A stretch of DNA of 60,031 bases from an uncultured Lachnospiraceae bacterium (GTDB taxonomy: Bacteria > Bacillota > Clostridia > Lachnospirales > Lachnospiraceae): positions 1 to 60,031 of the forward strand of contig CAJTWA010000027.1 of assembly GCA_910580195.1 (NCBI GenBank). The letters are read 5' to 3'. The position numbers and the translations under genes are program-made. Positions 1 to 9,000 of the stretch are shown one piece after another. Under the pieces are notes generated by a model. That model saw only the letters and a program-made list of their open reading frames with translations, did no database searches and was not told the origin of the DNA. How positions within the stretch are numbered: position 1 is the stretch's first letter; each line of letters opens with the position of its first letter.

Positions 1-287
1 TTTATTGTAAATTTTTTTGTAGCTGGTAAAAATTCAAATTTGCTCATTTATAGTTATTAAAAAACATATTTCAGAATTTGAAGAACAATATGGCAAGATA
101 AGATGACTTTTGGAAGTTTATGTTGCTATGTTGCTGTACATATATTTTTAAATGTGATGGAAACCGCACTATGATATTGTAAATGAAGCTATTTCTATGC
201 TGATAAAACAGCTAAAGTTGCATGGAGCGTAATAAATAAATTCCAACAGGAAAATCTAAGGGAAGTTAATTCCAGAAAGGAACACCT
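1..287. other. AT-rich left edge without a recognised gene
   Basis: No convincing coding frame or RNA gene is visible. Positions 107-173 closely match 1171-1236 next to the Rpn gene, so this stretch probably contains debris of an Rpn-type nuclease locus. Confidence 0.5.
107..173 (+). repeat. Dispersed repeat, copy 1 (second copy 1171-1236)
   Basis: About 66 bp with the shared words CTTTTGGAA, TGTTGCTGTA and GAAACCGCAC are found here and at 1171-1236, in the same orientation. The second copy lies between an Rpn tail fragment and an intact Rpn gene, so the repeat probably derives from such a locus. Confidence 0.7.
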
Positions 288-563
288 TTGCCAATGGATA
301 CAGAAAAAACCAACAGCAAAATCCACCAAATTTATGAACATTTTGCAAATAGCTGGGAATATAATGATGCCTTAATGCGCAATGACTTTGACATAGACTG
401 GCTAATCGGGATTCTGGACTATGAGGATTACCGGAAATTAGAAAACTATATTATGTACTATTGTTCCCAAAATGACGAACTCCTATTCCGCCTAGGGTTC
501 CAGTGCGCATGGTCGCTGTTCTGTGAATGTGCCCAAGAAGAAAAGAAAATCCCCACCATATAA
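288..563 (+). CDS. Hypothetical small protein, 91 aa
   Basis: I do not recognise a family. The protein is acidic and has no signal peptide or membrane segment. It is rich in aromatic and acidic residues (DFDIDWLIGILDYEDY) in its middle and has two cysteines near the end (FCEC). AAAGGA at 276-281 sits 6 bases from the TTG at 288 and 12 bases from the ATG at 294; I prefer the TTG but either could be the start. The 3' third (from 453) lies in a segment duplicated at 2394-2712, where the frame is broken. That suggests the gene was once linked to the downstream Uma2-type gene as a pair. Confidence 0.55.
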   Translation: MPMDTEKTNSKIHQIYEHFANSWEYNDALMRNDFDIDWLIGILDYEDYRKLENYIMYYCSQNDELLFRLGFQCAWSLFCECAQEEKKIPTI

Positions 564-778
564 ACAGCTGTCCCAAAATGAACGCAATTCCTTGCATCAG
601 GGCTGTAAGGCAAAAATACAATTGAGATTCTGCTGTACATTGGTTATAATAGAGGTAAGTTGGAGGTAGAGCTTATGGATGCCCTGAGAAAAGAAGAAAC
701 TTATACTGTGGAAGATATTTATGCCTTGCCAGACGTCCAGCGCGCAGAACGGATTGACGGAAAGATTTATGGTATGGA
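453..778 (+). repeat. Segmental duplication, copy 1 (copy 2 at 2394-2712)
   Basis: About 320 bp containing the 3' end of the 91-aa gene, an intergenic promoter and the first codons of a Uma2-type gene is present twice in the same orientation. Identity is near perfect across the promoter and start region. It falls off in the end of the 91-aa gene, where copy 2 has acquired a stop. Confidence 0.9.
622..650 (+). promoter_or_regulatory. Sigma-70-type promoter of the truncated Uma2 copy
   Basis: TTGAGA (622-627), a 17-base spacer and TATAAT (645-650) lie just ahead of the SD sequence and ATG at 675. The same promoter is found at 2558-2586 before the intact gene. Confidence 0.75.
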
Positions 779-842
779 TTTCCATAACATAACCAAAATG
801 CGTAAACCTCGTAATATTATTCAAAAACAGGCAGGACACTGA
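675..842 (+). pseudogene. Truncated Uma2-family endonuclease
   Basis: The first 33 or so residues (MDALRKEETYTVEDIYALPD onward) are almost identical to the intact Uma2 protein at 2611-3144. After DGKIYGM the homology stops and an unrelated tail runs to a stop at 842. The nuclease core (EPD and E-x-V motifs of the PD-(D/E)XK fold) is missing, so this is a 5' fragment left by a deletion. It keeps the promoter and SD and may still be transcribed. Confidence 0.85.
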
Positions 843-853
843 TATGTCCTGCC
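830..853 (-). terminator. Rho-independent terminator for the minus-strand Rpn fragment
   Basis: GGCAGGACA and TGTCCTGCC form a 9-bp stem with a 6-base loop. Read on the minus strand it is followed by TGTTTTTG, so it terminates transcription from the right. Confidence 0.6.
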
Positions 854-872
854 CATGAATTATATATGCAAG

Positions 873-1164
873 TTATTCTGTTTCTTTTAAATATGCCCTT
901 GCCTGTTCTTCTGTTAAATTAAATTTTTTCTGCAGTCTTGATATGATTTCTTCATCTGAAAGGTCTAAATCCTTTCCCATTGAAATTGCTCCAAAAATTT
1001 TGCCTATCTTCTGATTCTCCCTGTCACGCATTAACAACGTCATATATTCTTTCTCCACTCCGTTCCGGTCCGTGCTGAACGGACATCCACTGGATGTCCA
1101 GCACCCTTCATTCCCGGTTCTTCTTCGTCTTCTCCACTGCACATTTAAGTTTTTTCACAAATTA
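873..1164 (-). pseudogene. C-terminal fragment of an Rpn / PD-(D/E)XK transposase-like protein
   Basis: The last 58 residues (EYMTLLMRDRENQKIGKIFG onward, ending in EEQARAYLKETE) are typical of the C-terminal tail of Rpn-family recombination-promoting nuclease/putative transposases. Upstream, a short hairpin insertion (1072-1104) breaks the frame; on its far side another frame reads KCAVEKTKKNRE, the expected preceding sequence. No nuclease domain remains. A decayed copy of the same 3' segment lies at 3199-3357. Confidence 0.75.
1072..1104. repeat. Palindromic hairpin insertion in the Rpn fragment (also at 3265-3297)
   Basis: GTGCTG ... GGACATCC-ACT-GGATGTCC ... CAGCAC folds into a near-perfect hairpin. 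The flanks read GGAATG/GGAACGG on the coding strand, resembling a duplicated target. A copy with the same stem and a different loop (GCC) sits at the equivalent place at 3265-3297. Confidence 0.6.
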
Positions 1165-1170
1165 AAATGG

Positions 1171-1236
1171 CTTTTGGAATTTTATCTTGCTACGTTGCTG
1201 TATATATTTTTTAAAATGTGATAGAAACCGCACAAT
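1171..1236 (+). repeat. Dispersed repeat, copy 2 (copy 1 at 107-173)
   Basis: Matches 107-173 in the same orientation and lies just downstream of the intact Rpn gene (minus strand). Confidence 0.7.
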
Positions 1237-1282
1237 GCGCCTTTACGCTGTTATCATATCTCGTGTTGATTGATATAATTGA

Positions 1283-2146
1283 CTATGCAAATTGCGCAAT
1301 TTCTTCTTCGATTTCTCTTGCATCATCAATCGTCAAATCAGGATAGCAGACTGGAATTTCCTCAACAGTCAATTTTCCCATCTTCAACATATGTTTAGCA
1401 TTTTCCATCAGTGTTTCCCTTTTAATATCTTTCGCATAAGTTCTCATGATCTGCTCATCATTAAATAAACTCATCATAATCGTTACTACCTCCACTTCCT
1501 TGCTGCTTAAATACTGTTTTAAGATATTTCTATCCTTGCAAATACGGATTGCTTCTGTAACTGCCTGTTTCGTCATTCCATGTTTTTTTATCTGTTCATT
1601 AAAAACCTTGCAAAAAACAATGTACTCATTGATAATGTTGTCCTTGTCGCTCTCATAGATCACTTTGGCTTTTATCTCAATGTCAATATCCGCACCGTCA
1701 AAAAACTCTTGTGATAAAGATATTGTACCGGGTTTCCTGCCTTTGCTGCCTGTGTATATCACATATAATTCGGGTTTTGGCATTTTCACCTTTTTGCTCT
1801 TATATAGGCTCTGGCTGGTTCGTTCAAAATATTCATGGTAACTCTGTGCTAGATACAATAATATTCTGATTAAGATATTTACCGTCCAGCTTGACTGCGC
1901 TTCCAAAAGTAAGAGCAATCTGCTATTTCCTACCATAATACCCAAATCATTATACAGATTATCTGTTAATACATTATTTATCGTAACAATATCCAATGTA
2001 TCCTTTGTTGCGTCTGTATCCTCTGGATGCAATGCTTTATACAGCGCAAGTAAATTATTTTTATCTTGGAAAAGGTCTAAAAACACACTGTTTTTTGCGG
2101 TACGTTTTGCCTTGGTTTCCTGTGTTTGCTTTGCATCATCTGACAC
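1283..2146 (-). CDS. Rpn-family recombination-promoting nuclease / putative transposase, 287 aa
   Basis: Members of this family have a PD-(D/E)XK nuclease fold and are thought to cut DNA and promote RecA-independent recombination. The E-x-Q motif is visible in LLLLLEAQSSW at about residues 80-90, followed by ILIRILLYLAQSYHEYF and the conserved KPELYVIYTG strand. The C-terminal third (FNDEQIMRTYAKDIKRE) is typical. The length of 287 aa is near the family norm. The start is GTG at 2146; only a weak AGAGATGATAAG ribosome site precedes it. The tail ends VEEIPVCYPDLTIDDAREIE, a family-typical helical hairpin. It is AT-rich relative to the rest of the window and surrounded by fragments of relatives, consistent with a mobile selfish gene. 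Confidence 0.85.
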   Translation of the reverse strand: MSDDAKQTQETKAKRTAKNSVFLDLFQDKNNLLALYKALHPEDTDATKDTLDIVTINNVLTDNLYNDLGIMVGNSRLLLLLEAQSSWTVNILIRILLYLAQSYHEYFERTSQSLYKSKKVKMPKPELYVIYTGSKGRKPGTISLSQEFFDGADIDIEIKAKVIYESDKDNIINEYIVFCKVFNEQIKKHGMTKQAVTEAIRICKDRNILKQYLSSKEVEVVTIMMSLFNDEQIMRTYAKDIKRETLMENAKHMLKMGKLTVEEIPVCYPDLTIDDAREIEEEIAQFA

Positions 2147-2186
2147 CTTATCATCTCTATATTTTTAAAATCTGTGGCAGGATATA

Positions 2187-2393
2187 ATATAAATCACTTC
2201 TACTATACCTCAATTATACAGAAAAACTCTCGTATTTACAATAAATTTGTGCTAAACTTGAGGAATAAACAAAGGGCTTATCGGAAGAGTGATATGGTTA
2301 GATAAAGAGAATTTATGATACTGTGTCTACAGAAATAGCGAGCATCAGATTGTGTTAGCCTATAATCTAATTTTATCCTTATTTGCTTTCATC
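2187..2393. other. Intergenic spacer between Rpn gene and duplication copy 2
   Basis: AT-rich, about 200 bp. It probably holds the promoter region of the minus-strand Rpn gene; no strong signal can be singled out. Confidence 0.3.
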
Positions 2394-2712
2394 ATGTACT
2401 ATTGTTCCCAAAATGACGAACCCCTATTCCGCCTAGGGTTCCAGTGCGCATAGCCCCTGCTTAACGAATGTGCCCAAAAAGAAAATCCCCACCATAAAAA
2501 CAGATGTCCCAAAATGAACGCAATTCCTTGCATCAGGGCTGTAAGGCAAAAATACAATTGAGATTCTGCTGTACATTGGTTATAATAGAGGTAAGTTGGA
2601 GGTAGAGCTTATGGATGCCCTGAGAAAAGAAGAAACTTATACTGTGGAAGATATTTATGCCTTGCCAGACGGCCAGCGCGCAGAACTGATTGACGGAAAG
2701 ATTTATGATATG
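2394..2712 (+). repeat. Segmental duplication, copy 2 (copy 1 at 453-778)
   Basis: Second copy of the segment described at 453. Here the Uma2 gene is intact but the upstream 91-aa gene is reduced to a broken 3' remnant. Each copy therefore keeps what the other has lost. Confidence 0.9.
2558..2586 (+). promoter_or_regulatory. Promoter of the Uma2-family gene
   Basis: TTGAGA (2558-2563), 17-base spacer, TATAAT (2581-2586), with SD GGAGGT at 2598-2603 and ATG at 2611. The 5' leader is only about 20 bases. A third partial copy of the -35 region is left at about 3182-3196. Confidence 0.8.
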
Positions 2713-3144
2713 GCTCCCCCGGGCACAAAGCACCAAATGCTCGTCATGGATTTGTCCTACCAAATCAAAGGTTATATCCAGAAGAACCATGGGGGATGCC
2801 ATGTCCTTCCAGCGCCCTTTGCCGTATTCTTGGAGGGCGATGATAAAAATTATGTAGAGCCAGACATTTCCGTCATCTGCGACCAGCGCAAAATCACGGA
2901 AAAAGGATGCAATGGATCCCCAGACTGGGTAATTGAAATCGTTTCCCCAAGCAGCAAGCCAATGGACTATTTCACAAAACTGTTCAAATACCGCACCGCC
3001 GGCGTAAAAGAATATTGGATTGTGGATCCCATCCGGCAGCGCATTACCGTTTACCTGTTCCAAAAAGAATCCGTAGAGGAATACTCCTTTGGGGAACCTG
3101 TGCCCGTTGGGATATTTAAAAATTTTTCCCTTAAAATAGAATAG
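2611..3144 (+). CDS. Uma2-family endonuclease (DUF820), 177 aa
   Basis: Uma2 proteins have a PD-(D/E)XK nuclease fold; their cellular role is unsettled. The core motifs are visible: VEPDISVIC near residues 82-90 and GSPDWVIEIVSPSS near 105-118, followed by KLFKYRTAGVKEYWIVDP, the conserved C-terminal strand. The N-terminal YTVEDIYALPDGQRAELIDG is the standard family opening. I chose ATG at 2611 rather than the upstream TTG because GGAGGT lies 7 bases before it. The length is normal for the family. It stands alone under its own promoter in a patch of other nuclease-like accessory genes. Confidence 0.9.
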   Translation: MDALRKEETYTVEDIYALPDGQRAELIDGKIYDMAPPGTKHQMLVMDLSYQIKGYIQKNHGGCHVLPAPFAVFLEGDDKNYVEPDISVICDQRKITEKGCNGSPDWVIEIVSPSSKPMDYFTKLFKYRTAGVKEYWIVDPIRQRITVYLFQKESVEEYSFGEPVPVGIFKNFSLKIE

Positions 3145-3377
3145 CCCTGCCTAATGACGAACTCCTATTCCCCAGAAAAATACAATTGAGATTCTGTTTA
3201 TCTTCTGATTCTTCTGTCACGCATTGATAACATCATATACTCTTTCTCCACGCCGTTCCGGTTCGTGCTGAACGGACATCCGCCGGATGTCCAGCACCCT
3301 CCATTCCCGGTTTTCTTTCACCTTCTCCGCTGCACATTTAAGTTTTTCCACAAATCCCAAGCAGTCCCGAAACATTT
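3145..3377. other. Repeat debris: fragments of the Uma2 promoter segment and the Rpn 3' segment
   Basis: 3151-3196 contains pieces of the duplicated segment (ACGAACTCCTATTCC, then ACAATTGAGATTCTG). 3199-3357 matches 1005-1164, the Rpn C-terminal fragment including its hairpin insertion. No intact gene is present. Confidence 0.75.
3265..3297. repeat. Palindromic hairpin insertion, second copy
   Basis: GTGCTG ... GGACATCC-GCC-GGATGTCC ... CAGCAC, same stem as 1072-1104 with a different loop, in an equally decayed Rpn fragment. Confidence 0.6.
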
Positions 3378-4703
3378 CTATAATTTCAACACCACATCCA
3401 CAAAAAATTCCTCCCCACTATGCGAAACCTGCACCTTCCCATGGTATTTCTCCGCAACCGCCCCAATAGACGTAAGCCCCATCCCTTTCCCGCTGTGCTT
3501 GGTAGAGCAATACCCATCCTTTCCCTTTTTCACCTCCCCGCGGAAACTGTTGGTAGAAACCACATATAACATACGCCCATGCAGAACTTCCGCCGTCAGG
3601 CAGGAGTACCGGGAACCTTCCGGCAGGCCCTGGCAGCCGTCAATGGCATTCTCCAAAAGGTTCCCAAACAGGGAGGCCAAGTCAAGCTCAGAAACCGTCA
3701 GGGGTTCCGGCAGCCCAATCTTCCAATCCGTTTCTATCCCAGCACCATGCGCCATTTCATGGTAGTACCCAAACAGGGCGTTCAGGGCAGCATTGCGGCA
3801 GTAATTCCCAGGCTCTGCCCCTGCAAGCTGGCGGCTGTATTCTGCAAGGTGCATCTGGATGTTCCTGATGTCCCCCTGCTCGGCAAGGGAGGAAAGAAGC
3901 CGCAGGGAATGGCGGAAATCATGGCGCAGCCGTGCAGTCTGCTGCATATGCATTTGCAGCGAGCGGTATTGGCGCGATTCCAGTTCCAGCAGCCGGGAAC
4001 GCTCCTTCAATTCGGCGTGGTTCAGGATTAGCCGTGCGCCTTGGTAAAAAAGCACATAAATGATGGTTAAGACCGCCAGCGCGCAGCCCTCCAGCATCGG
4101 GAACAAGTAGGAAAGCCGCCCCGCCTTTAAGGTGCTGTAGGACCAAGGGATGGCAAGCACGTTAAAAATCAGGAAAACCGAGGACAGCGCCACCGTGGAA
4201 TACCATATTTTGGGAAAATCCAAATGGCTTACCGCCCAAGAAAAATACCGGGCAGCAGGCCACGCAAATGCTGCGGCCATCAGGCAGGAAAGCCCAAGCT
4301 GGAATAATGCAGCTTCCGGCGAAAAATTCCCTGCGCCAGAATCAGGGTGGAGGTGCGCGTCAAAAGAATAGGCAAACTGGGCAGGGAATGTTTCGATTGC
4401 GCAGACCCCCACATAGATGGCAAGGCAGCGGGGGAAATCCATATCCACCGTGCAGCGGTACAAGGGGAAAAACAATGCAAGGGAAGGCAGGAGCATGATA
4501 TTTACGTCAAGATCCAAAGCCGCAAAGGCCCATGCAGCCCCAAGGGAATAAGGCACAAGGAACCCAATGCAAAGAGCAGCGGTCTTTGCCGCGGAGTATT
4601 TCATCTGTTCCTTGGCCGGGAGGTAGCAGGAGGCTGCGGCGGGCAGCAGGATAAGAAATTGCAGGAGAGAAGCTGGTTCCTGGATAAAACTCATAATAAT
4701 CAC
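3378..4703 (-). CDS. GHKL-domain sensor histidine kinase, AgrC-like, 441 aa
   Basis: Membrane sensor that should phosphorylate the LytTR regulator encoded just upstream on the same strand. The first half (about 1-200) is a run of hydrophobic segments, probably six or seven helices. The second half has the phosphoacceptor segment RLRHDFRHSLRLLSSLAEQG and a GHKL ATPase domain with the N-box LASLFGNLLENAIDGCQ and the G-box GKGMGLTSIGAVAEKYHG. I place the start at a GTG (4703) because GAAAGGA lies 8 bases before it; the in-frame ATG at 4694 is too far. The upstream leader is duplicated in front of an unrelated gene at 48306. The signal is unknown; no autoinducer peptide gene is visible nearby. 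Confidence 0.85.
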   Translation of the reverse strand: MIIMSFIQEPASLLQFLILLPAAASCYLPAKEQMKYSAAKTAALCIGFLVPYSLGAAWAFAALDLDVNIMLLPSLALFFPLYRCTVDMDFPRCLAIYVGVCAIETFPAQFAYSFDAHLHPDSGAGNFSPEAALFQLGLSCLMAAAFAWPAARYFSWAVSHLDFPKIWYSTVALSSVFLIFNVLAIPWSYSTLKAGRLSYLFPMLEGCALAVLTIIYVLFYQGARLILNHAELKERSRLLELESRQYRSLQMHMQQTARLRHDFRHSLRLLSSLAEQGDIRNIQMHLAEYSRQLAGAEPGNYCRNAALNALFGYYHEMAHGAGIETDWKIGLPEPLTVSELDLASLFGNLLENAIDGCQGLPEGSRYSCLTAEVLHGRMLYVVSTNSFRGEVKKGKDGYCSTKHSGKGMGLTSIGAVAEKYHGKVQVSHSGEEFFVDVVLKL

Positions 4704-4762
4704 CCATTCATTCCTTTCGTTTTGCTTAGGCACAAATAGCGATGAAAAACTTATTTTTCACA
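4695..4762 (-). promoter_or_regulatory. Duplicated leader/translation-start region, copy 1
   Basis: Read on the minus strand, about 65 bases (AAATAAGTTTTTCATCGC, TTTGTGCCTAAG, GAAAGGAATG, GGGTGATTATTATGAG) match 48250-48316 upstream of the 258-aa gene. The match spans leader, ribosome site and start codon and ends right after GTG-ATT-ATT-ATG-A. Confidence 0.8.
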
Positions 4763-4781
4763 CTAATCACCTATTCCGTTT

Positions 4782-5525
4782 TTATTGATAATTCCTGCGC
4801 CCCTGCTGGCTCCGTATTTTCTGGAAATGGTAATCCTGCACCGCCTGCTCTGTGTTCCGGCGGTTGCGGACCCGGACAGGGAACTGGGAGCCATTTTCTA
4901 AAACGCAGCAGCTCCCCTCAAAATCAACGATATAATCTGCATTGAGCAGGATGCCTTTATTGACAGAAATAAACCGCCTATCCCCACCTGCCCGCTCCAT
5001 GAATTCGGAAACCGTCATGCGGCTGCGCAGCACAGTCCCATCCGAAAGCTGGATGTCAAGGTAATGGGCGTCCGTAACCACCGACATAATATCCGCAAAA
5101 AAGGCACGGGCCGTTTTCCGGCCGCTTGGGATTTCCATGTACTTTTGCATGGGAGGGAGCACTTTTAAGGCGTCCGCTAAAACCCCGAAAATGCGTTCAG
5201 GGGAAATGGGCTTGGTAATGTATTCAAAAGCATGGCAGGAAAAAGCATCCGGCATAAATTCCCGGCTGGAGGTCAGGAACACAAGGAGGCAGGCGCTGTC
5301 CTCCTCCCGCAGCCTAAGGGACGTTGCAACCCCGTTTATCCCATCCATGAAAATGTCCATAAATACCACGGAAAATCCCCCTTCCCGGAAAGATTTTAAG
5401 AAGGATTCCCCGCTGGAAAAAGACGCTGTTTCCACCCGGCAGAGGTTCTTTTCGCCAAAGTCACGGCACAGCCGCCCCAGTTCTAGCAAATCTTCCTTGT
5501 TATCATCCACCAAAGCAATCCGCAA
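4782..5525 (-). CDS. LytTR-family response regulator, 247 aa
   Basis: Receiver domain at about 1-120 (LRIALVDDNKEDLLEL; phosphoacceptor D in VVFMDIFMDGINGV; conserved K in EYITKPIS) followed by a LytTR DNA-binding domain at about 140-240 (HYLDIQLSDGTVLRSRMTV; FISVNKGILLNADYIV). This is the AgrA/LytR architecture. The start is a TTG at 5525: GAGGTG lies 7 bases upstream and the receiver opens directly at LRIALVDD. About 80 bases separate it from the kinase gene, so the two form one unit. It is divergent from the large secreted protein at 6011, a plausible target. Confidence 0.88.
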   Translation of the reverse strand: MRIALVDDNKEDLLELGRLCRDFGEKNLCRVETASFSSGESFLKSFREGGFSVVFMDIFMDGINGVATSLRLREEDSACLLVFLTSSREFMPDAFSCHAFEYITKPISPERIFGVLADALKVLPPMQKYMEIPSGRKTARAFFADIMSVVTDAHYLDIQLSDGTVLRSRMTVSEFMERAGGDRRFISVNKGILLNADYIVDFEGSCCVLENGSQFPVRVRNRRNTEQAVQDYHFQKIRSQQGRRNYQ

Positions 5526-5618
5526 ACCCCAGACACCTCTTTTCCATGTAACTATATACCCGTGAGCCAAATGTTTTGCCAGCAGGTTCCAGTATTCTTA
5601 AGAGAAACAGCAAATGAT

Positions 5619-5648
5619 TTGGCAGATAAGTATGCTCGAAAGTATAAT
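5619..5648 (+). promoter_or_regulatory. Candidate promoter for the secreted protein gene
   Basis: TTGGCA (5619-5624), 18-base spacer, TATAAT (5643-5648). The MITE and the tandem repeat now lie between it and the gene, giving a leader of about 350 bases with strong hairpins. Confidence 0.5.
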
Positions 5649-5700
5649 ATAGCAAAAACATATTTTGCATCATTTGTCAAGCCCCAAATTGAAAGCTGCC

Positions 5701-5859
5701 CGCGTTCCGTAACAGTTCAGCCTAAGGCTTCTCTGTTACAGAATCCAGCCCATTTAAAGTTTGCTTTCAGCAAAGGGCTGGATTCTTTGGCTGAATTTAC
5801 ACATTCTTACGGACTTTGCAGAAAGTGCAAAGTCCTAGGCTGAACTGTTACCGCGTTCC
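5701..5859. mobile_element. IS66-like MITE with 8-bp target duplication
   Basis: The element spans 5709-5851 (143 bp). Its ends are inverted repeats, GTAACAGTTCAGCCTAAGG on the left and the complement of GTAACAGTTCAGCCTAGG on the right, with one unpaired base. It is bracketed by a perfect 8-bp direct repeat CGCGTTCC (5701-5708 and 5852-5859). Ends beginning GTAA with an 8-bp duplication are the known hallmark of the IS66 family. Inside, GAATCCAGCCC (5741-5751) pairs with GGGCTGGATTC (5775-5785). There is no transposase, so it would need a helper IS66 elsewhere. Confidence 0.85.
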
Positions 5860-5878
5860 AGCCCAGCCACCTTCCAAA

Positions 5879-5940
5879 ACAGCAACATCCCTGCCAGAAC
5901 AGCGACATTCCTGCCAGAACAGCGACATTCCTGCCAGAAG
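5879..5940 (+). repeat. 20-bp tandem repeat, three copies
   Basis: Unit ACAGCGACATTCCTGCCAGA at steps of exactly 20 bp (5881, 5901, 5921), the first slightly diverged, between the MITE and the gene start. Confidence 0.9.
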
Positions 5941-6010
5941 CCTTGTTTCCCGGGAATATGGATTTATAATGCTAAGTAACTAAAATTTACGATTGGGGGA
6001 TTCTACATTT

Positions 6011-9000
6011 ATGGATAAAAAACAGAGAAAATGGAGCTGCGCCCTTGCCGTCCTGCTTGCAGCCGCCATGGTATTCCAAGCATTGTGGGCAGATAGCGGG
6101 ATGGCCTTTGCAGCAGGAAGCCAAGAAGAGCTGCAGCCAGATAGCAGCATCCAGCCAGTTCCAGAACAGGATCCTGCCGTAAAGCTCCAAGAAGGGCTGC
6201 AGCCGGATAGCAGCATCCAGCCAGTCCCAGAACAGGGCACTGCTGTAAGGCTCCAAGAAGGGCTGCAGCCGGATAGCAGTACCAAACCTATTCCCAAAGT
6301 GGAAGGGATTGTCCAGTTCCAAGAAGATTTACCGCAGTTTTACAGCAGCCCGCCCACCCAAGAAGGCCAGAGCCCTGCCGGGCCTGCGGCGCAAACAGCT
6401 TCCCTGCGTACCGTAAAAAGCACCCGTGCTGCAGAGCTTGCCCTTAGCAAGGAGGAACAGGAAAACATAGCGGAAGGATGGAGCTGGAAAAAAGATTCAG
6501 ACAGCCCCCTTAGCTATACCCTGACGTTAGACAGCGTAAACTTCGAAGTGCCAGATAACTCTGCAATCACGCTGTATGCCAGCCAAGGGTTTCCTATAGA
6601 GAACATGAACATTGCCCTGTCTGGGGAAAACCGGATTATCAGCACAAACCAGACAGAAAACTCTTATAATGGCTGCGGTATTTATATTAATTCCAATGAT
6701 GCACAGACAAAGCCAGCCGTCAGCATTTCCGGTGCAGGCTCCCTTACGTTAAAGGGCAACAGGTATGCAGCCTCAATCGGAGGGAGCCTAGGAATTTCCG
6801 GCGTCAGCATCGATGCCCAGTCAGATAGCAGCCAGGCGGTAATGGCAAGCGGCGCCCTCTCTTTGGAAAACAGCAGCTTGAAATCAAAGGCCTTAAGCGC
6901 AGATACGTTATCTATGCGGGGTTCTTCCCTTTCCGTGTCCTTGGCAGAAGCATCTAAGCAGGGGCAAGCCCTAGTAAGGGTTGGTTCCTGTGACATAGAA
7001 AACAGCGATTTGTCGCTTTCCGGCGCAGAAGATGCCGCCTACCCTTATGCCGCCATTTCCAGTAATGGCGGGACGGCCTGTATCCGGGACAGTTCCGTAG
7101 ATATCCGGAATGTGCAATGGGGGATTGAGATTACTAGGACGGGCAGCAGTTCCATCTGTTTGGAGCATGTCACAGGGACGCTGCTTTGCTCCAATACCGA
7201 CCAGTATTTGCAGGATAAGAACCCTGCCCTTTACGCTGACCAAGTGGAGGTATCAGAATCCACCTTTTACGTCCAGACAGGGAACCATATTTTTACCTAT
7301 GGCGACTGTTCCCTGCCGGAGGAAATTAAGGAACTGGAGGTTCCGGGGAACCTTTCTATTGAAGAAGGGAAATCTTTTACGGTCGGGGAAGGGCAGAAGA
7401 TGGATTTTACACTGAACTATGCCACCATAAAAGGCGGGGAAGACGCAGCCTTTATCAATAACGGAACGGTAACATTTTCCCATGCGCCTACGGTCCAAAC
7501 ATCGTTTATAAATAATGGCAGATTGGATTCTGCAGATGGGATTGACTGCAGCCACACCCAGTTTACGAACAATGGGACCTTCCATGGGGCAGTAAAGGAA
7601 GATTCAGGTACAATCCATTACTGTTACGGGACAGTGGCCCATAATTACAACCGTACGTTGGGGGAGTTTGGCGCGTGGACATACCAGACATTCCTTATGC
7701 CGGGGGCAGCCCTTGCCATCCCAGGGGGAAAGTGCCTAGATGCCAGTAAAGGCGGCATAACATGGGACAATTTAAGCACCTTCCTTTCCATGGGGGAAGG
7801 GAGCCGGATTACCGTGGAGGAAGGAGGGCAGCTTCTCCTGCCGCCCAACGATACAGGGAACAAGTTTTCCAGCCTGAACCTGTCCGGGGGCGGGACGGTA
7901 AAAATAGGGGAGAAGGAATTGTTACATGTGGAGTTTCGGGATGGGGAAACCGTGCTGTCCGCCGGCTTTGCAGATGGGGCGGATTTGGTAAAAGAACCGG
8001 ATGCCCCCGCAAAAGAGGGCTGCACGTTCCGGGGCTGGTATCCCGTGCCAGAAGGCGGGGAGCCTTTTGATTTTAGCAAGCCCACAGGCGCTGACATAGT
8101 GCTGTATGCCCAGTGGATGAAGCATGTAGCGGTTCAGGAAGGCAGCAGCGTTTCCGCAAAAGGCTCCATCACCTATGGGCAAGCCCTGTCAGAATTGGAA
8201 TTTAACCCCGCCATTTTTGTAGAGGAAGGGACAGGCGCTGAGGCAGCAGGGAGCCTTTCATGGAAAAATCCCGAAGATTTCCCCAAGGCGGGTACGGCCT
8301 CCGCAGAATGGGTATTTACGCCGGAGGACAGCAGCTGCAAAACGCTGGAAGGGACGGCAGCCATAACCGTTGAAAAGGCAGACCCATACATATCTGCCCT
8401 CCCAACAGCATCCCAGATTACCTATGGGGAAAGCCTTAGCCAATCAGCTTTGGCAGGGGGCGCGGCGCAGCATCAAAGCCCAGCCAGCCCCAGAACAGCC
8501 CGGGAGGATGGCTTAACATCAGCAAATAGCACAGCAGGCAGGGACAGCCCGGCTATCCAAGCCGGCTACTTGGCATCCGTAAGTAGGAAAAGAACCACTC
8601 AACAAACTCCCTCTTCAGCTACCCAAGCCCATTACTTGGCATCCGTAAGTGGGGATGCGCAGCCCAGTGGCTTAGATGGCGCTGCAGTGGCAGGGAGCTT
8701 TTCATGGAAAAACAGTTCCCAGAAGCCCGCCGTAGCCGACAGCGGCAAGACAGAATTTGCCGTCATTTTCACCCCAACCGATACGGAGAATTACAACAGC
8801 GTGGAAACAGGCGTAAAATTGCCGGTACTGCCAGCAGAACAACCCCCCAACATGCCCCAAGGGACCATGGGCGTGCCAAATAGCTGCACAAAAATCAGCG
8901 CTGTCACCCTGCCGGAAGGCTGGCAATGGGAAGGCACAGGCATAGATACGGCCCTTTTGCCGGGAACCCCTGTAAAAGCCACAGCCATTTACATTGGCCA

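Larger units (their letters stand above)
5571..6010. other. Divergent intergenic region
   Basis: Between the two-component genes and the secreted protein. It contains a plus-strand promoter (5619-5648), an inserted MITE (5709-5851), a 20-bp tandem repeat (5879-5940) and the SD of the secreted protein. Confidence 0.7.
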
